This document shows positions 24,059 through 26,728 of a DNA stretch of 26,728 nucleotides, piece after piece. Made by a program: the position numbers and the translations under genes. How positions within the stretch are numbered: position 1 is the stretch's first letter; every line of letters starts with the position of its first letter. The notes below the pieces were generated by a model. It was given only the letters and a program-made list of their open reading frames with translations, was not told where the DNA came from and ran no database searches. Origin of the DNA: an uncultured Eubacterium sp. (GTDB lineage Bacteria; Bacillota; Clostridia; Lachnospirales; Lachnospiraceae); the NCBI RefSeq assembly GCF_934295145.1, contig NZ_CAKRAS010000041.1, forward strand, positions 1 to 26,728, given 5' to 3'.

Positions 24059-25723
24059 TTACACTTCCATGATAATCGGAATGATCATCGGACGACGTTT
24101 TGTCTTTTTCCATACAAATTCGCCCAGTGAATCTTTGATTTCTGTCTTGATCTTGCCCCAGTCTGTGATACCGCGGTCGGTCAGATCTGTTACATGTTCA
24201 TTTAAAAGATGCTGCGCCTCATCCATCAGGCTTTCAGATCCACGCACGTACACAAATCCACGGGATACGATATCCGGTCCTGCCAGAAGCTGTCCGGAGC
24301 CGCCCTGCAACGTCAGAACAACGATGATAATACCATCTTCTGCCAGATGCTGACGGTCACGCATAACGATATTTCCGACATCTCCAACGCCAAGTCCGTC
24401 GACAAATACAGAGCCAGCCGGAACTTTTCCAACTACTGCTGCACCGTCTTCATCGATTTCCAGCACATCTCCAGAAGAAATCATCAGAATGTGCTCTTTA
24501 TCCATGCCAAGTTCTGCTGCCACACCTGCCTGTGCTTTGCGGTGTTTGAACTCACCATGTACCGGAATCGCATATTTCGGATGAAGCAGGGAGTAGATCA
24601 ATTTAATTTCTTCCTGACATGCATGTCCGGATACGTGAGTATCCTGGAAAATAACATCTGCGCTCTGGCGGTACAGATCGTTGATGATCTTGGAAACCGC
24701 TTTTTCATTTCCCGGGATCGGATTGGAACTGAATACGATCAGATCGTTTGGCTGGATCTTCACTTTGCGGTGAATGCCGTTTGCCATACGGGACAGCGCT
24801 GCCAGCGGCTCACCCTGACTTCCCGTTGTGATCAGAACTGTTTTCTCATCCGGGTAATTTTTCAACTGGTCCACTTCGATCAGTGTATTGTCCGGAATGT
24901 TCAGATAGCCAAGTTCGGATGCAATAGAAATGATATTGACCATGCTTCGTCCTTCTACCACTACCTTACGTCCAAATTTATATGCGGTATTGATGATCTG
25001 CTGCACACGATCCACATTGGATGCAAAAGTTGCAACAATGATTCTCTGATGTGTGTGATCACTGAAAATACTCTCAAATGTTTTTCCGACCTTTCGCTCT
25101 GTCATGGTAAATCCCGGACGTTCTGCATTGGTACTGTCGCACATCAGCGCAAGTACGCCTTTTTTACCAATCTCTCCAAAACGCTGCAGATCAATGGCAT
25201 CTCCGTATACCGGTGTATAATCTACTTTAAAATCTCCGGTGTGTACTACGGTTCCTGCCGGAGAATAGATGGCCAGCGCTGCCGCATCCTGAATACTGTG
25301 GTTTGTCTTGATAAATTCCACACGGAAGCATCCAAGGTTGATATGCTGTCCGTATTTGACCACTTTACGTTTTACTTTATTAAGCATATTGTGCTCACCA
25401 AGTTTGTGGTCGATAATGCCGATGGTCAGCTTTGTCGCATAAATCGGCACGTTAATCTCACGCAACACATAAGGAAGTGCTCCGATATGATCCTCATGAC
25501 CGTGAGTGATAAAAAAGCCCTTTACACGATCAATATTGTCTTTTAAATATGTGATATCCGGTATACACAAATCAATACCGTACATATCATCTTCCGGGAA
25601 TGCCAGACCGCAATCCACCACAATAATACTGTCTTCATACTCAAAGGCAGTAATATTCATTCCGATGGCTTCCAGCCCGCCAAGGGGAATGATCTTTAAT
25701 TTTGTTTTTTTTGTATTTGCCAA
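24059..25723 (-). CDS. rnj: Ribonuclease J
   Basis: Metallo-beta-lactamase/beta-CASP nuclease with 5'-3' exonuclease and endonuclease activity in mRNA decay and rRNA maturation. The 554-residue protein has the catalytic HGHEDH (74-79), H142 and D164 (HTGDF), the beta-CASP insert with ITTGSQGEP and SSNPIPGNE, the PVHGEFKH segment, and the C-terminal domain. The start is TTG at 25723, chosen because AGGAGG lies nine bases upstream and no other in-frame start is near. It is 37 bases after the DUF1292 gene. Whether it is RNase J1- or J2-like cannot be decided here. Confidence 0.95.
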   Translation of the reverse strand: MANTKKTKLKIIPLGGLEAIGMNITAFEYEDSIIVVDCGLAFPEDDMYGIDLCIPDITYLKDNIDRVKGFFITHGHEDHIGALPYVLREINVPIYATKLTIGIIDHKLGEHNMLNKVKRKVVKYGQHINLGCFRVEFIKTNHSIQDAAALAIYSPAGTVVHTGDFKVDYTPVYGDAIDLQRFGEIGKKGVLALMCDSTNAERPGFTMTERKVGKTFESIFSDHTHQRIIVATFASNVDRVQQIINTAYKFGRKVVVEGRSMVNIISIASELGYLNIPDNTLIEVDQLKNYPDEKTVLITTGSQGEPLAALSRMANGIHRKVKIQPNDLIVFSSNPIPGNEKAVSKIINDLYRQSADVIFQDTHVSGHACQEEIKLIYSLLHPKYAIPVHGEFKHRKAQAGVAAELGMDKEHILMISSGDVLEIDEDGAAVVGKVPAGSVFVDGLGVGDVGNIVMRDRQHLAEDGIIIVVLTLQGGSGQLLAGPDIVSRGFVYVRGSESLMDEAQHLLNEHVTDLTDRGITDWGKIKTEIKDSLGEFVWKKTKRRPMIIPIIMEV

Positions 25724-25732
25724 AAAATCGCA

Positions 25733-25738
25733 CCTCCT
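25733..25738 (-). promoter_or_regulatory. Ribosome binding site for the TTG start of RNase J
   Basis: AGGAGG with a nine-base spacer to the TTG at 25723. Confidence 0.75.
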
Positions 25739-25760
25739 GTTTTATTTCCGTTCTCATTTT

Positions 25761-26018
25761 TTACATTTCAATGTCCACATCGTCCAGCATCTCTACAAAA
25801 ACTTTGGAGATTGCATTTAACTCCACATCATCCTCCACCATTGTATAGATGACTTCTTCGTCTTCTGTCAGTACTTCCTTCAAAATATATGCAACAGAAT
25901 CCTCATCTTCTTCCTCAGCCGCAAGAAGATAAGTCGTTCCGTTGATACATGTCTGCTCTAAAAGGTACAATTCAAGATTTTCCTGATTTTCCGGATCTGT
26001 AAAAATAATTTTGTCCAT
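25761..26018 (-). CDS. DUF1292 (YrzB-like) small acidic protein
   Basis: An 85-residue, strongly acidic protein of the DUF1292 family, whose function is not known. It has the pattern IIFTDPENQENLELYLLEQT, then GTTYLLAAEE and VAYILKEV, ending in an acidic tail. It sits in the conserved trio with ireB and ruvX, as in B. subtilis yrzL-yrrK-yrzB. The ribosome site is weak and the start lies eight bases after the ruvX stop. Confidence 0.85.
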   Translation of the reverse strand: MDKIIFTDPENQENLELYLLEQTCINGTTYLLAAEEEDEDSVAYILKEVLTEDEEVIYTMVEDDVELNAISKVFVEMLDDVDIEM

Positions 26019-26026
26019 TGCACTTT

Positions 26027-26464
26027 CTACCCTTCCGTGTGCTGTCTGCTCTGATAATCCAGATATCCCTGTAATATAAAAATAGCAGCCAGTTCATCCA
26101 CATACTCTTTTCTGTTTTCTCTGCGGATTCCAACCTGCATCATAGTTCGGTCTGCTTCTACGGTGGTCAGTCGTTCATCCCAGAGTACTACCTCAAGTCC
26201 GGTACGCTTCTCCAGCATCTCCTTAAACTCAAGTGTCTTCTCACATCGTTCGCCTTCTGTGTTGTTCATATTTTTCGGAAAACCAAGTACAATCTTTCCT
26301 ACTTCATATTCCTCTTTCAGTTCATTGATCCGTGCCAGCGTCTGGCGCAGTTTTCCCGGAGCCTTCCGCCGCACGATCTCAATTCCCTGGGCAGTCAAAA
26401 ACAAGGGGTCACTGATTGCAACCCCAACCGTCTTTGAACCGAAATCAAGTCCCATGATTCTCAT
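26027..26464 (-). CDS. ruvX: Putative pre-16S rRNA nuclease/Holliday junction resolvase-like protein
   Basis: YqgF/RuvX family RNase H-fold nuclease, implicated in 16S rRNA 5'-end processing and also called a Holliday junction resolvase homologue. The 145-residue protein has the three expected acidic positions: D7 in GLDFGSKTVGVA, E97 in DERLTT, and D123 in YVDELAA. The start ATG at 26464 follows TTAGGA that overlaps the ireB stop; a second ATG at 26455 is possible. Confidence 0.95.
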   Translation of the reverse strand: MRIMGLDFGSKTVGVAISDPLFLTAQGIEIVRRKAPGKLRQTLARINELKEEYEVGKIVLGFPKNMNNTEGERCEKTLEFKEMLEKRTGLEVVLWDERLTTVEADRTMMQVGIRRENRKEYVDELAAIFILQGYLDYQSRQHTEG

Positions 26465-26473
26465 ACATTTGTC

Positions 26474-26728
26474 CTAATCCCATCCATGCTTTGCAACGTA
26501 ATCTTTCAGAACTTCTTCTACCAGCTCATCACGTTCCACTTTCATGATCAGACTGCGGGCATTTTTATAACTTGTGATATATGTCGGATCTCCGGACATA
26601 ATGTATCCCACGATCTGATTGATCGGATTGTATCCTTTCTCTGCCATCGCTTTGTATACGATTTCCAGAACATCACCGATTTTTAATTCCGGTGCTTTTT
26701 CTACTTTAAAATATTGTGTACTGCTTAA
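26474..26728 (-). CDS. ireB: IreB family regulatory phosphoprotein (3' part, cut by window edge)
   Basis: The window holds 84 residues and the stop; the start codon is just beyond base 26728. The sequence has the very conserved GYNPINQIVGYIMSGDPTYI and the ARSLIMKVERDELVEE segment of the IreB/UPF0297/YrzL family. In Enterococcus IreB is phosphorylated by the PASTA kinase IreK and modulates cephalosporin resistance. It is the first visible gene of the ireB-ruvX-DUF1292 operon, which in many Firmicutes follows alaS. Confidence 0.93.
   Translation of the reverse strand, partial: LSSTQYFKVEKAPELKIGDVLEIVYKAMAEKGYNPINQIVGYIMSGDPTYITSYKNARSLIMKVERDELVEEVLKDYVAKHGWD

Noticed and set aside
24209..25546. 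A 445-codon open frame on the plus strand, antisense to RNase J
   Set aside because: It lies entirely within a well-supported gene, lacks a good ribosome site and reads as a low-complexity Cys/His/Ile mixture without motifs. Long antisense frames arise when the sense gene avoids codons whose complements are stops.

Overview
The window looks like a piece of core chromosome from a Firmicutes gut anaerobe of the Lachnospiraceae type (class Clostridia). The reasons are the gene order (glyQS, small lipoprotein, recO, era, M16C peptidase; ireB, ruvX, yrzB-like gene), clear AGGAGG-type ribosome binding sites, sigma-A-like promoters with 17-base spacers, and the alpha2-type glycyl-tRNA synthetase. 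I see 25 protein genes. Twenty-four are on the minus strand and only aroC is on the plus strand. I see no rRNA, tRNA, CRISPR array, insertion sequence or prophage gene, and no gap between genes exceeds about 185 bases.

Region 1 (1-3630, minus): the 5' part of glyQS, a lipoprotein gene with its own consensus promoter, then recO and era, with a strong hairpin in the era leader. Region 2 (3646-9371, minus): a large M16C metalloprotease, a cold-shock protein with its own promoter and terminator, a dicarboxylate/amino acid:cation symporter and an MscS-type channel. Region 3 (9397-13030, minus): serC, serA and a DUF1015 gene, where a textbook terminator stands just ahead of the DUF1015 gene. Region 4 (13138-17647, minus): leuB, ilvD and ilvB, a branched-chain amino acid operon without a visible ilvN, whose likely promoter is embedded in the terminator of the upstream yajC unit. 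Region 5 (17747-19278, minus): tgt and yajC, each with its own promoter.

Region 6 (19279-20646): the divergent tgt/aroC intergenic region, which contains a long inverted repeat, then aroC and a bidirectional terminator. Region 7 (20681-26728, minus): one tightly packed operon transcribed in the order ireB, ruvX, DUF1292 gene, ribonuclease J gene, ylbF-like gene, trmR, trhP and a lactonase-fold gene. It joins RNA processing (RNase J with a YlbF-family protein) and wobble-uridine modification (TrhP makes ho5U34, TrmR methylates it to mo5U34), and ends with a beta-propeller protein whose catalytic residues look degenerate.

Most of the window is ordinary housekeeping. The parts worth a second look are the DUF1015 gene tied to serine synthesis, the degenerate lactonase translationally coupled to trhP, the YlbF-family/RNase J pairing, and several non-coding hairpins (era leader, serC leader, tgt-aroC region) that could be regulatory RNAs or dispersed repeats. 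Four annotated-looking N-terminal extensions run through terminators or promoters and should be trimmed.
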